DNA from: Datisca glomerata
Taxonomy: Eukaryota > Streptophyta > Magnoliopsida > Cucurbitales > Datiscaceae
Direction of reading: 5' to 3'
DNA length: 64,000 nucleotides
NCBI GenBank assembly: GCA_003255025.1
Contig: QANY01005060.1
Coordinates: forward strand, 1,109,390-1,173,389
Positions 36,637-49,363 of this stretch are shown one piece after another. Made by a program: the position numbers and the translations under genes. The notes under the pieces were generated by a model. The model had not been told where the DNA came from. It did not search any database and saw only the letters and a program-made list of their open reading frames with translations. Within the stretch, counting starts at the first letter, position 1; each line of letters starts with the position of its first letter.

Positions 36637-38417
36637 CTAATCCTCTGAGCCTGTTGGGTAAGTGTGCCCTGCTCTAGAAAGAAGATGGAAAAGAGTTTCC
36701 ATTGATGTGCTCACATCTTCCACGTTCCTCTTTTCATATGAAAAATATTCTTCAATTGTATTTACGGTAGGATTCCCATGATTTGGTAGAGGGTTGAAAT
36801 TGATATCTGGATTCCCATTAGCCTTTTTGAAATTCGACCATCCAGCCTTGATCAATGCATGTACTCTACCTTTTAATGTCGTGAAATTCTCAGTCGAATG
36901 TCCCACTGTCCCAGCATGATAATCACAGTGAGCAGTCGGATCATACCACCTTGGGTATGGTGGTTGTAGAGGTTCATAAGGAATTGGCACCAATTGATTA
37001 TTCCGTATAAATTGAGGTAAGAGTTCTGTATATGACATGGGGATTGAATCATATTGGACAAAATGTTGATTATTTCTATTTCCCCTTAGAGGCTGATCAG
37101 CCTTACCAACATTTTGCTGGTGAGTCGGTGGTCTGAAACCGGGTCTCGGGTTGTTTTGAAATGCTGATTGTTGAGAGTGATAATTGTACAAAATTTGTGA
37201 GGTATTTGCCACATATGATGTCACAGATTTGGGCCTTTCACTATACTTTGGAAATCCCGTTCTCGGGTTTGCAGCTTGTGATGGGTACCCAAAATTGATC
37301 GTCTGTACATCCCCTTCTTTTCGCTTCAACGGCGGCCCCTTTTTTACGGATGATGTATCAGATACGACTTCTAAAATTCTTTCATTATTTACCCCATATT
37401 CAATCCTTTCACCAATCACTATAATGTCAGAGAAGTTGTTTAAAGCATTTTCAATCATCCTATCGCAGAATGGAGATCTCAAGGTGTTGATAAACAGTGT
37501 AGCCATCTCCTTTTCTGACAAGGGGGTGTACTTGAGCAGCTAATTCCCTCCACCTTTGCGCATATTCTTTAAAGCATTCAGTAGGCTTTTTCTCCATCCT
37601 TTGTAGATCCAGACGATCAGGAGCCATGTCTATGTTGTACTTGTATTGTCTTAAGAAAGCATCAGCTAAATCTTTCCACCTCCGAATATGTTGGCTATCC
37701 AATTGGATATACCAGCGAGATGCAGCCCCTGTCAAGCTATCTTGAAAGAAATGAATCATCAGCTTATCATTATTTGAACAAACAGCCATCTTTCTGCAGT
37801 ACATAATAAGGTGGCTTCTCGGACATGTATTACCATCATATTTTTCAAACTCATGTAGTTTGAATTTGTGTGGGATAGTAACATCTGGGACCAAACATAA
37901 TTGGGTGGAATCAATGGTACCATATACATCTGACCCTTCAATGGCGTGCAATCTTCCTCTGGAAAGTCCAGCTTATCTTTCGATAGCTGGTCTTTGCTTG
38001 GTTTAGTAACAGGCCTCTGCCCCTTTGGGTCATCAACATCAGGTATGATGATTGGCTCATTAGCCAGTTTACCTTGTGGGGTGAAAGCTTGGTTGTGGAT
38101 GGGTTGTACCCACTTTTCCCTGTCTACATCATTTCCTGTACATTTGGAAATGGATAGTGCTGGATATTTACTGGTGGTGAATCATGCTGAAAGTGGTCGG
38201 TCTGATGAAGTTGATAGGTTGGAGTGAACCCATGAGGGTAAGGTGGAGTATCTTTTGGTAGTTGATTTTGTGTTGATTGAGCCTCTTGCGGATTTTCAAG
38301 ACAGGCATTTCCCTTACTCGCGGCGAGGAGTTCCAGGAATCTTGCCATTTGCTCTTTCAACTCCCTAATTTCATCTTTCATTTCCTCTTGCGATTGCACT
38401 CTTTCTTGCTCGCCCAT
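36637..38417 (-). pseudogene. Ogre-like gag, frameshifted
   Basis: The N-terminus is a heptad-rich coiled coil (MGEQERVQSQEEMKDEIREL, 38417). The gag core follows in the frame at 37460-37951, with CLVPDVTIPHKFKLHEFEKY, DSLTGAASRWYIQLD, and DLQRMEKKPTECFKEYAQRW. Continuation is in the frame at 36637-37521. The nucleocapsid-like finger CDYHAGTVGHSTENF has Phe where the last zinc-binding Cys is expected. The segments are in different frames, so no full Gag is made. Confidence 0.88.
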
Positions 38418-39090
38418 GACCCTAACTTGAGCTCGCGTTCGATAAGGATGTCAGAGTTGACGGGCTATCTTTGAAAAAAATTCTTTATAAATAAAAATAA
38501 AACAATGAAATGGTAGATTTTGCTAATGAAGAATAATAAATAATAACAATAATAATAATGAAAGTAAATTTATGCATGAGAAATGATATTGCGCAAAGTG
38601 AAAGTCCAAAAGTACTCAATTTCATTCAATTAATAGAGTCATCCACTACATTTGAGTATGTAGAAGTCAAACTACACTACTCTGCAATATGAATTTATAC
38701 AAAATGACCCAAATCTCTGTTAATTTTTTTCAAGAACTTAAACAAGTTCTACCCATTAGGATGGATGGGAAAAACACTTTTTTTTCAAAAATGATGCTTG
38801 TTCCGCCAAATTGCTCACTCTCACAGCCACGCCTTTAAGCCATTCTATAGCCTACCCTGATCGTTGTCGAATCAAGTCGTGTTCTTGTTGCAGTAATTGA
38901 TAATCATATCTCAATGCGTCGACATTAGCATCGTTATTTCTTGCCACGTTCCGGTACGCTCTAACTTGGTGCTCAAGGCTTGCAATTACTTTCAATAGTT
39001 CTTCACTATCATTTGGTGACTCAGTCTTCCTAACTTTTTGATTCTCTAAATCAACTTGTAAATTATCAGCGATTCATGTAACGAGTTATA

Positions 39091-40760
39091 TTATTTTTCT
39101 AACTCAACGATGTACGCATTCTTCTTATCGACATCCCCTTTAACCTCTTCTAAAACCTCTTGTACAAGCTTATTTTTCCTTTCTAGCTTCATGATTCGAT
39201 CCTCTTGTTCATAGATTATGACTCGCAAATTCTCATTGTCCTCTGCATTCCTTCTGATTTTGTTGTTCAGTTTGCGAGTGTCAGTTTTCAACTCTAAGTT
39301 TTTCCGCTTCAGATATTCTTGATCCTCAACTTTGTTTCTCAAATCTCTGAGTTGTTTTTCCGCTTCGATCCTGTGCTGGCCAAAAAAATTCATCTCGACT
39401 GTTAGACATTTATTTTCTTCCAAGAAAGCTAAATTCTTTTGACGCTCCTCATATAACTCATCCCGCTCCTCATTTTTAACAATCTCATGATAAGCTTCTG
39501 GTAACTTGTATGATTGTAAATTCTCAACTGGTAAGGTAATAGTTACTTTGCCTTTGCTCTCAAGCCACGTTTCATACTCATTCGTGCAATTCATGTGATT
39601 CTTCTCATTTCGCACTCTTCTTGTTATTTTTAAGCTCCAATTAGCTGCTGTAATTTTTGTTCAATATCTTGAGAATCATAACTGATTTCAATTTTCTTTA
39701 ATGCGTGTGTGGAGGGGACAAACTGTCTCATGTATAGTTGACGGAGCAGCATTAGCGGAGCATAACTAGTACAACCCCATGGTCCAGGGAGCGGGACCCA
39801 TTAATAGTCACCACATTTGTAGATCATCGATGTCAACGGCATCCATTGGGCTTTCCATATATATCCTCATCTTTCAACTTTGATAGGTGTGAGAGCCACA
39901 ACCTTTTTATGGGAAACTGCGGATTCCATTTGGCTATTCCAAATTCTGCAACGGGGATTCTCGTCTTCATCCACGGACTTGAAAACTTAACTTGAGGATA
40001 TTTTGAAATCTGGTGGACATCTTAGATGGTTGAGAATCCAAATATACAAAAGAGATGGAGAGCCGATGAACTTCCCTTTTCCAAGCGCTCGTATGTGATT
40101 TAAGGAATGAAAAGTCTCAGCTAGAATTGAGATAACAGGATTAACACCATGTCCAACTTGGAGGAACATTTTTATCACTTTATCATCCATATAACCTTGA
40201 ATTTTTTAAAATAACACGGTGGCACATATACACATAGCATAAAGAGTCATACATTTATATTCCTTTAAGACATTTTGGGTGAAATCTAAGAGGTAATCCA
40301 GCGGCACACACTCATTCCCCCTCTAACTTTAAACATTTTCTCAATCTCATATGCATGGACAGCACCCAAGAGGTTGGATAAAGCTCTCTTCAATGTAAGC
40401 CTTTTGACGTAATTATAAACTTTATATGTGCTTTGTAGCAGAACGTTCAGTAGAGCTTAATATTCTTCAATTGTAGGAGTAAGATCAATTGTTCCAAAGG
40501 TGAAACATATGTACAGGGGGGCCCAGAAATGCATTAAAGCCTTAAGAACGGGAGTATTGACTGTAATATATAGAAGATAAGTGATGTGACCATATTTGCC
40601 GACAAACAAATTTTTCTGCTCCGGTGAATAATCCCCGCATATCTTCATAAACCTCTCCAAGTTAGTGTGTGAGAACTCTATCTTAGTGATTGGTGGTAGA
40701 AGAACGACATCCTCTTTTTCCAAACAATCTCCTTTTCGTTTCAGCATTTCCTCTGACCAT
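39091..40760 (-). pseudogene. ORF1 of the Ogre-like element (DUF7745-like plus coiled coil)
   Basis: It reads from about 40757 leftwards. First comes a segment with KALMHFWAPLYICFTFGTID and LTPTIEEY, then a stop. ISILAETFHSLNHIRALGKG follows in the frame at 39987-40190. GPWGCTSYAPLMLLRQLY lies near 39720-39790. Last is a long coiled coil at 39091-39615 (KQLRDLRNKVEDQEYLKRKN). This matches the extra ORF that precedes gag in Ogre elements, whose function is unknown. Stops and frame shifts break it. Confidence 0.82.
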
Positions 40761-41442
40761 TAAACTACTGTAACTTGATCTTCTATCACACTCAAAGTAG
40801 AAGTCATGGTCTCTAAAATATGAATGAATTGAATACTTCTCTACAATCCTTATTACGCAACATGATGCATGTATGCAAAAAAGAAAGATGAAGTCAAAAG
40901 TGAAACAAAGGGAAAGAAAAGAAATGTTTAAATAGTGTAGGACATATATACATGAACAAAAATAATCAGATATCATAATTAAGCAGAATCTCTATTTCTA
41001 TCAAACATTGGTCATGAGATGGGTTTTAAAAATAAAATGCATGTGTGGTTGGGCTCTCAAATCTCTTAATGGGCTTTCAGGATATCCTCACTATTATCCG
41101 AACGGAGTAACGGTGGCCTCCAAACGGTATCCCGAAAGGGTCAATCTGAGTGAGAACTTTCGTGAGCCTGCATGGAACCATAGTTCCACGAAGGCATTCC
41201 ACTACTCATTATCGCTAATCCTAAAGGGAAAGCCTGGGTATAGGGCTAGTGTATATGTGTGAAATTAGAAATTATGTAAAAAAATATACTTCATAAAAAA
41301 GACTTATGTACAACTACAGGCACAAATTAGAAAGAAAAACAATGAATCAAATAAATAAACAAAGAACCATACAAAAGGATAGCATATGATGAAATTTTCG
41401 CTTCACTCTCTATTGATCTAAATATAGTTAGACCAATTATTT
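40761..41442 (-). other. Untranslated leader of the Ogre-like element
   Basis: Between the primer-binding site and ORF1 no long coding frame is recognisable. A GC-richer stretch at about 41060-41240 contains several short inverted words, such as TTCGTGAGCC, TTCCACGAAGG and ATAGTTCCAC, that could form RNA structure. A packaging role is possible but not shown. Confidence 0.5.
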
Positions 41443-41462
41443 TTCCCCAGTGGAGTCGCTAA
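41443..41462 (-). other. Primer-binding site of the Ogre-like element
   Basis: In element orientation TTAGCGACTCCACTGGGGAA follows two bases after the LTR end (GCGACA). This resembles the site described for Ogre elements and thought to pair with an arginine tRNA. The tRNA identity is from memory. Confidence 0.7.
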
Positions 41463-41464
41463 GC

Positions 41465-44027
41465 TGTCGCAAATTGCATGTGACGAGGAGCAGCGATTGA
41501 CAAATCATTTTTTGAAAAAAAAAAGAAATTGAGAGTCGCCACCAATCATTTTAGGGCGTGATTGGTCACCCAATTTTAAAATCAAATATTTTGGCATGCG
41601 AAAATTTAAAATTGATTCGGGAGTCATTTGCATGTGGGGAATGTATTAGCACCCCATACCGCCCATTATGAAAAATGGTTACCGAATTTAATCAAATACT
41701 ATCCAAATTATTATTTTTTAAATAATGTTATAAAAATTCAATTTTGAATGTCCCGTTTGGTACATTTTGCATCATGTCATTAAAAAATTATTTTTTTAAT
41801 CAAAGCGTTATTGGAATTACTCTCGGTATCCTAAAAATAACTGCTCACCTCGGTAGTTCGAGAAATTTGATTTTTTTAGTGAAAACTAAATAAATAAGTT
41901 TACAAAATTTAAATCAAATTGTTATGATTTTAATTTACAAGCGTCAATTCTGATCATAAAAGAATAATATAATAATCACATACAACCGTGACATATGACA
42001 ATAATACATAAATAAATAAGAAGAGATGACAACTATAAATAAAAAAAGAATAATGAAAATGAATATTGGAGATGATAAATATGTAGGATAAATTTCAAAA
42101 AAGAATATATAGGGTGAAAATAATGAAACAAGACGTGAAATAATTAAAAATAAATTAAAACAAACCAATAATATCTACTGAAAAATAGAAAAATAAACAA
42201 ACATAAAAAAAATAAAAAAAATAAAAATAAAATGTAAACAACAAAAAAGCAAAAAAAAAATAAAAATAATTTTTGTAGAGAGGGTGACATCACCATCTGT
42301 TAAGTGACAGAGGGTGACTTCACCCTCTGTCTTTTTATTATTATTAAATTTTCGTTATATATATAGTTGTTTAATAAATAAATTAATAATAAATTTTCTA
42401 TGTGTAAAATAAATCAATTTATGAAAAAAATATTTAATTTCATACATAATTAGCATGAACATGCTTTTTTGACTACATTGTATATTCATTACTATTTTTT
42501 TCACTCAATGCTAATCAAATAGCAAAAGAATGATCATGAAGGATAACTAATTTAAACAAGCATCACTAAAAATAAATAAATAATTTTGTTTAGGATATAA
42601 ATATACCATTTTTTTATTTTGGACTACTTAGTTCACTAATTATCATTTTTCCTTTCTCCATTCATTGCTAGGAATGATCATGGATGACAACCTGTTTAAA
42701 CAAGTGGCACTAAAAAAAATCAATAAAACTTTCAAAATAAAATAATTTTTGTTTGGGATATAAATATACCATTTTTTTATTTTGGACCACTTAGTTCACT
42801 AATTACCATTTTTCTCTTCTTCCTTCATTGATAGGAATGATCATGGATGGTAACTAGTTCAAACATGCGTCACAAAAATGATGGTAAAAAATTATAAAGA
42901 AAAGAAGAGAAGACTTGTAAGAACATAAAAAAAATCAAAACTTAAATATTTGCATAATCTTGTATAGAGGTTTTACTCTCTATTTTATACATTTTTATGT
43001 ATAAAAAATTATCATAGGAGATCTTTTCATCAAATGTACACTTTCAACCCATTAAAAGCTTGATTCACATTGAGTTAATTTTACACCCCTCAAAATTTTA
43101 TCATCATTCTCATTGATTAAGTTGATGACAAAAAAAAATCTCATCATCAAACTTGTAGAGAGATAAACAATATATAAAAATGAAACTTAAGATTAAAAGT
43201 AGGAGACATGATAAAGAATGAGCAAACAAACCTATATATGAAAAATGAAACAAAGAAATATCAAATACATGAGTACGAAGAAGTGAGATGATTAATTAAT
43301 ATGAACAAAATATATTGTAAGCTAAAATATAAGAGATTTGAACTACCTTAATAAAAAGAAAATGAGAAGATGAAAGATGAATAGAAATGAAAACTCTCAT
43401 TCTTTCTTTTTTTCACTATTTTCTCAAAACCTCTCTTTCTCTCTCTAAAACCTCTTCTCTTTCTCACTCTACCAAATCTATTCATTTCAAGCGAAGACTT
43501 GCCCTCTATTCATAGGCAAACTTAGGGCTTCACTTTTTTTAATTTTAGTCTTTTTGTTCTCTTATTTTTAGTCGTTGGACAAATTTTCTTATTTTTTAGG
43601 CATTGGACTATTTTTAAAATCATTGGACCGGACAAAATTAAAATTTATATTTTTAAAGTATTGGACCGGACAAAATATGCTATCTACATTTAGATTTATT
43701 TTATAAGCTCGTTAATTTGAAAGCATTTTCCTTAAATGCATTATTTTTATGATGGGTAACTGAAAATGACAGAGCCGTTAATTGGCTCATTTGACTCATT
43801 TTTGCTTTATCAATTATTTGCAAAATTTTAGCACTTTAAATGAAAGGTATATGGTGTTTAAAATGAAAGGAAAATGACATCCAATAAAATTCAAAGATTT
43901 AAGGGTATTTTTGTAATTGAATTAATTTGGTTGGGCAGATTTGTCTAAAATGTTTCTCCCACCTAAGCTCCATTTAAAGGTAGTAGTGATAATTACAGAA
44001 TTTACACATATACCCCTATATGTTAAA
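41465..44027 (-). repeat. 5' LTR of the Ogre-like element
   Basis: About 2.56 kb. The inner edge is set by the terminal CA and the adjacent primer-binding site. The outer edge is set by where similarity to the opposite-strand copies (57209 and 63019 onward) stops. It contains three subrepeats at 42529-42870 and a CT-rich stretch near 43400-43470. The outer terminus does not show an obvious TG, so it may be off by some bases. Confidence 0.82.
42529..42870. repeat. LTR subrepeats, three units of about 145-163 bases
   Basis: Units start near 42529, 42673 and 42836, each with AATGATCATG. The first two also share TTTAAACAAG, GATATAAATATACCATTTTT and ACTTAGTTCACTAATTA; the third is cut short. Confidence 0.8.
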
Positions 44028-45367
44028 TTATTAAAAATTCACTCTCTAATATTTTCTATTGCAGAAAATTACATATATTCCTAGAGTCAATGTTGTGTCC
44101 AAATTCATTAATTCAAATTGGTAAATAAAATTGATCTCTATCAATTAATTAATAAATTTATTTTATTTACTAATTATCCAATAATTAAAAAATAATCAAT
44201 TAATTAATTTAAACATTAGTTACTTGCTCATCATTAATTAAGTGACAACACCCATCACATATAGGTTCGGAAAATATACATTGGTCCAAAACATGTTTTT
44301 TTTCTTGTCTTTATGAACTACTCCTAAAGACTGAATAGACCCATATGAATAAAACTATAGGATTCAAATACTCGGTGAATTTAACTCCATAAATTTCTGA
44401 CTTATATAATCCTGACATCGTACTACTCCTCTATATGTCAGATGCCGAATTGACTCTCTATTCATGCGCGCTACATTTTCTGTTGGCGCAAATAAACTTT
44501 TTTATTTCACGGTCCACATAATATTCTAGCATATTACCCTTCGTGAATATCAGTAACAAGAGCGGGATAAAAAATTATCGTTTTACCCCTCTAGTTATTA
44601 TTTCATTAACTCATTAATTGACTTTGAATAAGAAAGACATAACAGTGAATTGTCTCATACAGTTCACCATATCTTATTCAATTATTCATTTAATCGAATA
44701 CTTGGCCAAATTAATTTATTCACACACTCATCAATAAAGCATAAAGTGATATTGTTGCATTTGCAATCTCGACATGAATTTTCATATTTGTGAGTCACGC
44801 ACCCCAACATAGTTGAATCACGATCATACAGTCGAGGTATTGTTTGGCAATTCGAATTCACTCTTTTGACATATAAAATATTGTAACTAACTAAGTTAAA
44901 TTTCATATTCACCTCAGGATTATGATAATTATAAAATACCCTGATAGGTGTAACAATTAGATTTAGAACTAGATAAATGACTTTACTCTAAATTAATTGG
45001 TTACTGGTCTATTCAACATGTTCCACAACATGTCTAGGTCAACTGTTAGAGTCTTCACTCTCATGCTCCAAGACCAGCATCTTTTGGTTTAACCTAACAA
45101 TCGTCATCAGATTCGATTGTCTTGTCGATCATAAGACTATGAATAACATTCTGAAATGTTTTAGAAGAGTTTGTCTGGGAGACCCCTTTGTCTTTACCCT
45201 TCTTACGTTGGCAATAGTTTCAGGACTTGAGTAAATTATAAACACACTTTAATTAATAGAAAAATTCTTTAATTCATTCATTAAATTTAGTAATACAAAA
45301 TGTCAGAGAAATAATTAAATAACCATAAATAGTTATTATACTCTACTTTATAGACATAATTCCAACA
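44028..45367 (-). mobile_element. LTR-like segment, putative solo LTR
   Basis: In minus orientation it starts TGTTGGAATTATGTCTATAA at 45367, a typical start of a plant LTR and similar to the start of the segment at 53584. It runs as AT-rich non-coding sequence to the edge of the Ogre-like LTR. Its start exactly interrupts the reverse transcriptase of the second copia element. A short frame (KGKDKGVSQTNSSKTFQN) is open near 45100-45240 but has no known domain. The far end is not defined. Confidence 0.4.
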
Positions 45368-46060
45368 ATCAATGCCTTGGATCCTTTTTGTCTCTCCTAG
45401 GTTTTTCATGTCAAATTCTACATTGATGAGTCATTTTACCCTTATTATCTTCTCTTTACTTTGACAAGCTAAGAGCATATCATCCACATAAATTAGTCAA
45501 AATATAGGTAGTTGTCAAAACTGCTCCTTAGGAACCCTATTTTCTCTATGAAGATATCAATTCTTTTATACCACTGTCTAAGTGATTGTTTAAGTCCATA
45601 TAGAGATTTATTTAACAGACATACCGTGTGTTCCTTCCCTTTTTATTCAAAATATTCAGGTTGTTTCATGTATATGTTTTCCGCAAGCTGTCCATGTAAA
45701 AATTTTATTTTACATCCATCTGCTCCAACTCTCATTTTTGTTGGGATTACCAAAGCTAGGATGATTCTTATAGACCTATATTTTTCTACAGGAGAGAAGA
45801 TTTTATTGAAATCTATTTCTTATCTTTGTGTGTATCCCTTTACTATAAGCCCAGCTTTGAAACTCACTGGTTCAGTTTGAGAACCTCCTTCTTTCACTTT
45901 GAACAACCATTTATTATCCATTATTTTCTATTTCATTAGTTTAGGCACCAACTTCCATGTCTTGTATGATGGAGGGAGTTGATCTCCTCTTTCATAGCTT
46001 GCAACCACTGTATGGCATCTTTACTCTCTAGAGTTTCTTTGACAGTCTTTGGCTCCTTTT
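45368..46060 (-). pseudogene. Partial copia reverse transcriptase
   Basis: Read leftwards on the minus strand it shows KAGLIVKGYTQ, FSPVEKYRSIRIILALV, the degraded QLDVKTAFLHG region as CKIKFLHGQLAENIYMKQPE, LNKSLYGLKQSLRQWYKR and MKNLGETKRIQGID. At least four stops are present. The catalytic YVDD motif is degraded. Confidence 0.82.
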
Positions 46061-46379
46061 CACTAATTAGCTTTACTGAGAATAGTGCAAAGACAATGAG
46101 ATCAGCATGTCAGCATCTTGGATTCGGCCTTGTCACTCTTCTCTCCCTATCTCTTGCAAGCTAATTATTCATGAGATAATCATCCTTAGTGTCAGTATTG
46201 ACTTCTTATGTTGGTGTTTGTTCTCCTCTTAGTGGTCATGCTAATCTTGCAACAAGTCATTATTTTCTCTGGACTGCTCCCTTTAATTAAAGTCTAATTA
46301 GTATGACTCCACCTCAAACTCAAATTTCTCTGATTTATTTGTTTTCCTGTTTTCCTTTTCTATGGAGGTAACTTTGGTC

Positions 46380-47260
46380 TCCAGGCATTACATGCTGAGT
46401 TCATTAAACTTTACATCCTTGCTCATTATGATCTTCCTGCTACCTAGCTCTCTTGCTCATAGTAGATACCTTTTGACTCCTTTTTGGTAGCTTAACAACG
46501 CACATTTAGTTTCTCTAGGTTCTAACTTCCCCACATTTTTATGTGTATAAGCTGAACAACCAAACACCCTCAGGTGATCCGCCTAGGTGGTTTTCCACTC
46601 CACCTTTCAATATGTGTTTTAAGTTCTATTGCACTTGATGGGATCCTGTTAATGAGATAGGTGGCAATCGTGACTGCCTCACCCTAAAACTTCTTGTTCA
46701 AACCTAAGCTAAGCATACATCTTACTTTGTCTATGAGTGTTATGTTCATCCTTTCAGAAACCCCATTTTATTGGGGTGTGTGTGTCTTACAACATTGTTC
46801 CTTTGTATGCCTTCTTATTTGCACAAGTTATCAAATTTTGCATTACAAAACTTTAATCCATTATCAGTTCTTAGAATTCTAAGTCTTTTCTTCGATTGAT
46901 TCTCAATTAGTACTTTCCACTATCTAAATTTATCAAAGGCCTCATCTTCTGTCCTTAACAAATATGTTCAGACTCTTCTAGTGTAATCATCTACTGTTGA
47001 TAAGAAATATAGATTACCTCCATGAGTCTTAATGGGAGAGTGAACCCACAATCAACATGTGCATACTCCAAAGGTTCAGTTGAGTGTTGTGAGGAGGTAC
47101 TGAACTTTAGCCTGTGATGCTTCCTTAATATGCAATGCTCATAGAATTAAATGTTTGGTAGGCTCTTTTTACCTAAGAGTCCCTGTTTACAAAGCAACTA
47201 GATACATTTGTCACTCATATGGCCCAGCCTTTTGTGCCAAAGCTCTATATCACCCAAGTC
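46380..47260 (-). pseudogene. copia GAG-pre-integrase and integrase, broken
   Basis: Near 47160-47240 the frame reads LWHKRLGHMSDKCI, the zinc-binding start of GAG-pre-integrase. The integrase core follows, with RILRTDNGLKFCNAKF (second catalytic Asp in TDNG) and NGVSERMN. The tail is AVTIATYLINRIPSSAI. Stops recur throughout. Confidence 0.82.
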
Positions 47261-47589
47261 TGTCAAGCTAACTATATAAGCATTTCCTGTAACTGTGTTT
47301 CCAAACATAACATATAGACCATTCCTCTTTACCCCTTTCATGTATACTAGGGAACCTTGGGTTACTTTCAAGATGCCCTTTCTAGACTTATATGTGTACC
47401 AAGCTTAATTCATCTAGTACTCACAGGGATATTAAGTTTCTTTTGAGCTCAGGTGCATATCTCACTTCACTCATTGTTCTTACTATGCCATCATCCATTT
47501 TAATAGACATAGAGCCTATATCACATACATCACATACCTGGTCATTCCCCATAAGGATCTTCTTTATTTCTGTCTTCTCAAAGGTAGTA

Positions 47590-48500
47590 AACTAGTCACT
47601 TCTCGGTGTCATATGATATGTGCATCCTAAATCCATAATCCATAATCCATCATTGTAATTATCAATTACTGTTGCAAGGTCCTCATGTTAGTACCCTTCT
47701 TCTTTTGCTTATTTTTCCATTTATAACAAAATCTCTTCAAGTGTCAATCCTTGCCATAGAAGAAGCACTTTTTCTTGGTTTTCTTCCCTCATGATTGTGA
47801 CATTCCCTGACTGTTTCCTTTGCTCTTACCTTTGCCTTTTTTACTGCCAGATCTTTGGACACTTTTTCTCCTAGTAAATAAGTTCTCTCCCATATCTTTC
47901 TTTTCATTTTTAAGCTCGAGGTCCTTTGATCTCAATGTAGAGACATACTCCTCCAAGGACAAAGATGATCTTCTATACTTTATGGCTGCATTTACATCCT
48001 TAAAGGAGTCTGGTAGAGAGTTTAGTGAAATTATGGCCTCATTCTTATCACTCAACTTTTCGTTTGCCTCTAAGTTAGCCATTTCTATGATCATCCTTTT
48101 GAAGACATCTAAGTTTTGCTTTATGGTTCTGGTGGTGTCCATGTTGAAGGTAAACGGTCTTTCCTTCAAGTAAATCTTGTTAGTCAATGATTTCTTCATA
48201 AAGAGTGACTCTAATTTCTCCCAAACATTTGATGTTGTGTCCTCCTCATTTAAATCTCTTAGAACATTATCTGCAAGATTCAAGATTATGGTTCCCAAGG
48301 CAGTCTTAAGCATTTCTACCTTTTGATCCTCTTAAAGTGTGTCAAGCAGCTTTGATGGGTCCTCAAGTGCCTTTAAGACTCGTTGCTGAGCTAGCACTGC
48401 CTTAATCTTCCTTTTCCATATCCTTAAGTCACATGTGCCATCAAATTTATCCACTTCAAACCTGGTTGAGCCTATAGTGCAGAATGATTACCAACTATTA
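47590..48500 (-). pseudogene. copia gag and protease start, broken
   Basis: Upstream, 48315-48500 reads FEVDKFDGTCDLRIWKRKIK and AVLAQQRVLKALED, then a stop. The frame at 47789-48313 continues a UBN2-type gag (VWEKLESLFMKKSLTNKIYLK, YVSTLRSKDLELK) ending in a Lys/Ser-rich tail. A degraded CxxC zinc knuckle lies near 47690-47770. The protease start near 47600-47660 reads WIMDLGCTYHMTPRSD, where the active-site DSG has become DLG. Confidence 0.85.
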
Positions 48501-48743
48501 TCTTCCTCTTTAGTGACTGCTTTCTCTGGCTTCCTTATGTCATTCTCCTCAATAGATGTTACCTCAGGCTTTTCCTTAACCTCTGTTCTTGATTCTTGAT
48601 TTTCCAAGATTTTTTCTGAAGATTATTTAGTGTCCATAGAATCTTCAGGTGATGTTTCCTCCTTCAAGTCAGTCGTGACTTCTTCTGGTGGTTGAGTTCA
48701 CTTGATTGAGTTATCTTCCTTATTTCCTGTGCTCTAATATCAC

Positions 48744-49363
48744 TGTTAGGATAATGAATCCTAACTCAACTCAATCTTTTATCAAGCTCAAACCCTTTTG
48801 AGAGGAACCTCTCCAAGTAAACTCAATCGAAATAATCAATCAACTCAAAACTGATAAAGCTTATTAAGAGAGGGATAAGAGAGTAGACAAAGATTATACT
48901 GGTTCAACAAATATGCCTACATCTAGTTTCGAGTCTCAATGAAGAACTCCTTCACTATCACTTTGAAGATTACAGAAATAAGTACATAACACTCTCATAT
49001 ACAACAACTTATTCTCACTCCCTTACTGCACAAACACACTATTTAAGAAGAATAAAACTAACAAACTTGAACGCTTAGTAGATCTCTTTGTAACAAGAAA
49101 TTCACCTCAGTGCTCGATAAAATCTGTAACCTCATCATGATTATATTTCTCCTTTTATATGTATGCTTGCATTGGTCAATCTCGAGATTGGTGAGCGTGT
49201 TGCATTCCAAGTGTCCAGGGGGCTTTCAAAGTTAAATAAGTTATTTACGTTATTAGTGAAATGATGCCGTCCCATTTAAGTTATTTTTAAGACTTCTAAG
49301 CCTCATATACTGCTTATTTTCCTCTAAAACTCAAATTACAAAGGGTCAATATCAATATTTTCA
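48744..49363 (-). repeat. 5' LTR of the second copia element
   Basis: In element orientation it starts TGAAAATATTGATATTGACC and ends CATTATCCTAACA, with the canonical TG and CA ends. A TATA box (CATATAAAAGG) lies at forward 49150-49162. Just inside, GTGATATTAGAGC is a slightly decayed initiator-Met tRNA primer-binding site (48731-48743). No second LTR remains for comparison, so the outer end is by motif. Confidence 0.7.

Larger units (their letters stand above)
30556..44027 (-). mobile_element. Ty3/gypsy LTR retrotransposon, Tat/Ogre-like, decayed
   Basis: About 13.5 kb in minus orientation. From right to left: 5' LTR, tRNA-Arg-type primer-binding site, untranslated leader, ORF1 (DUF7745-like and coiled coil), gag, protease, G-patch-like segment, reverse transcriptase, RNase H, a second archaeal-type RNase H, integrase, and a partial 3' LTR. 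The additional ORF before gag, the dual RNase H and the large size are marks of the Tat/Ogre group, by my knowledge of that lineage. Every gene carries stops, frameshifts or deletions, and the 3' LTR is truncated and rearranged, so the copy is dead. Confidence 0.88.
45368..49363 (-). mobile_element. Second Ty1/copia element, 3' truncated
   Basis: Minus orientation: 5' LTR at 48744-49363, primer-binding site, gag, protease, integrase and a partial reverse transcriptase. It ends abruptly at 45368 within the reverse transcriptase, directly against the LTR-like segment. RNase H and the 3' LTR are absent. It has many stops and is long dead. Confidence 0.85.
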
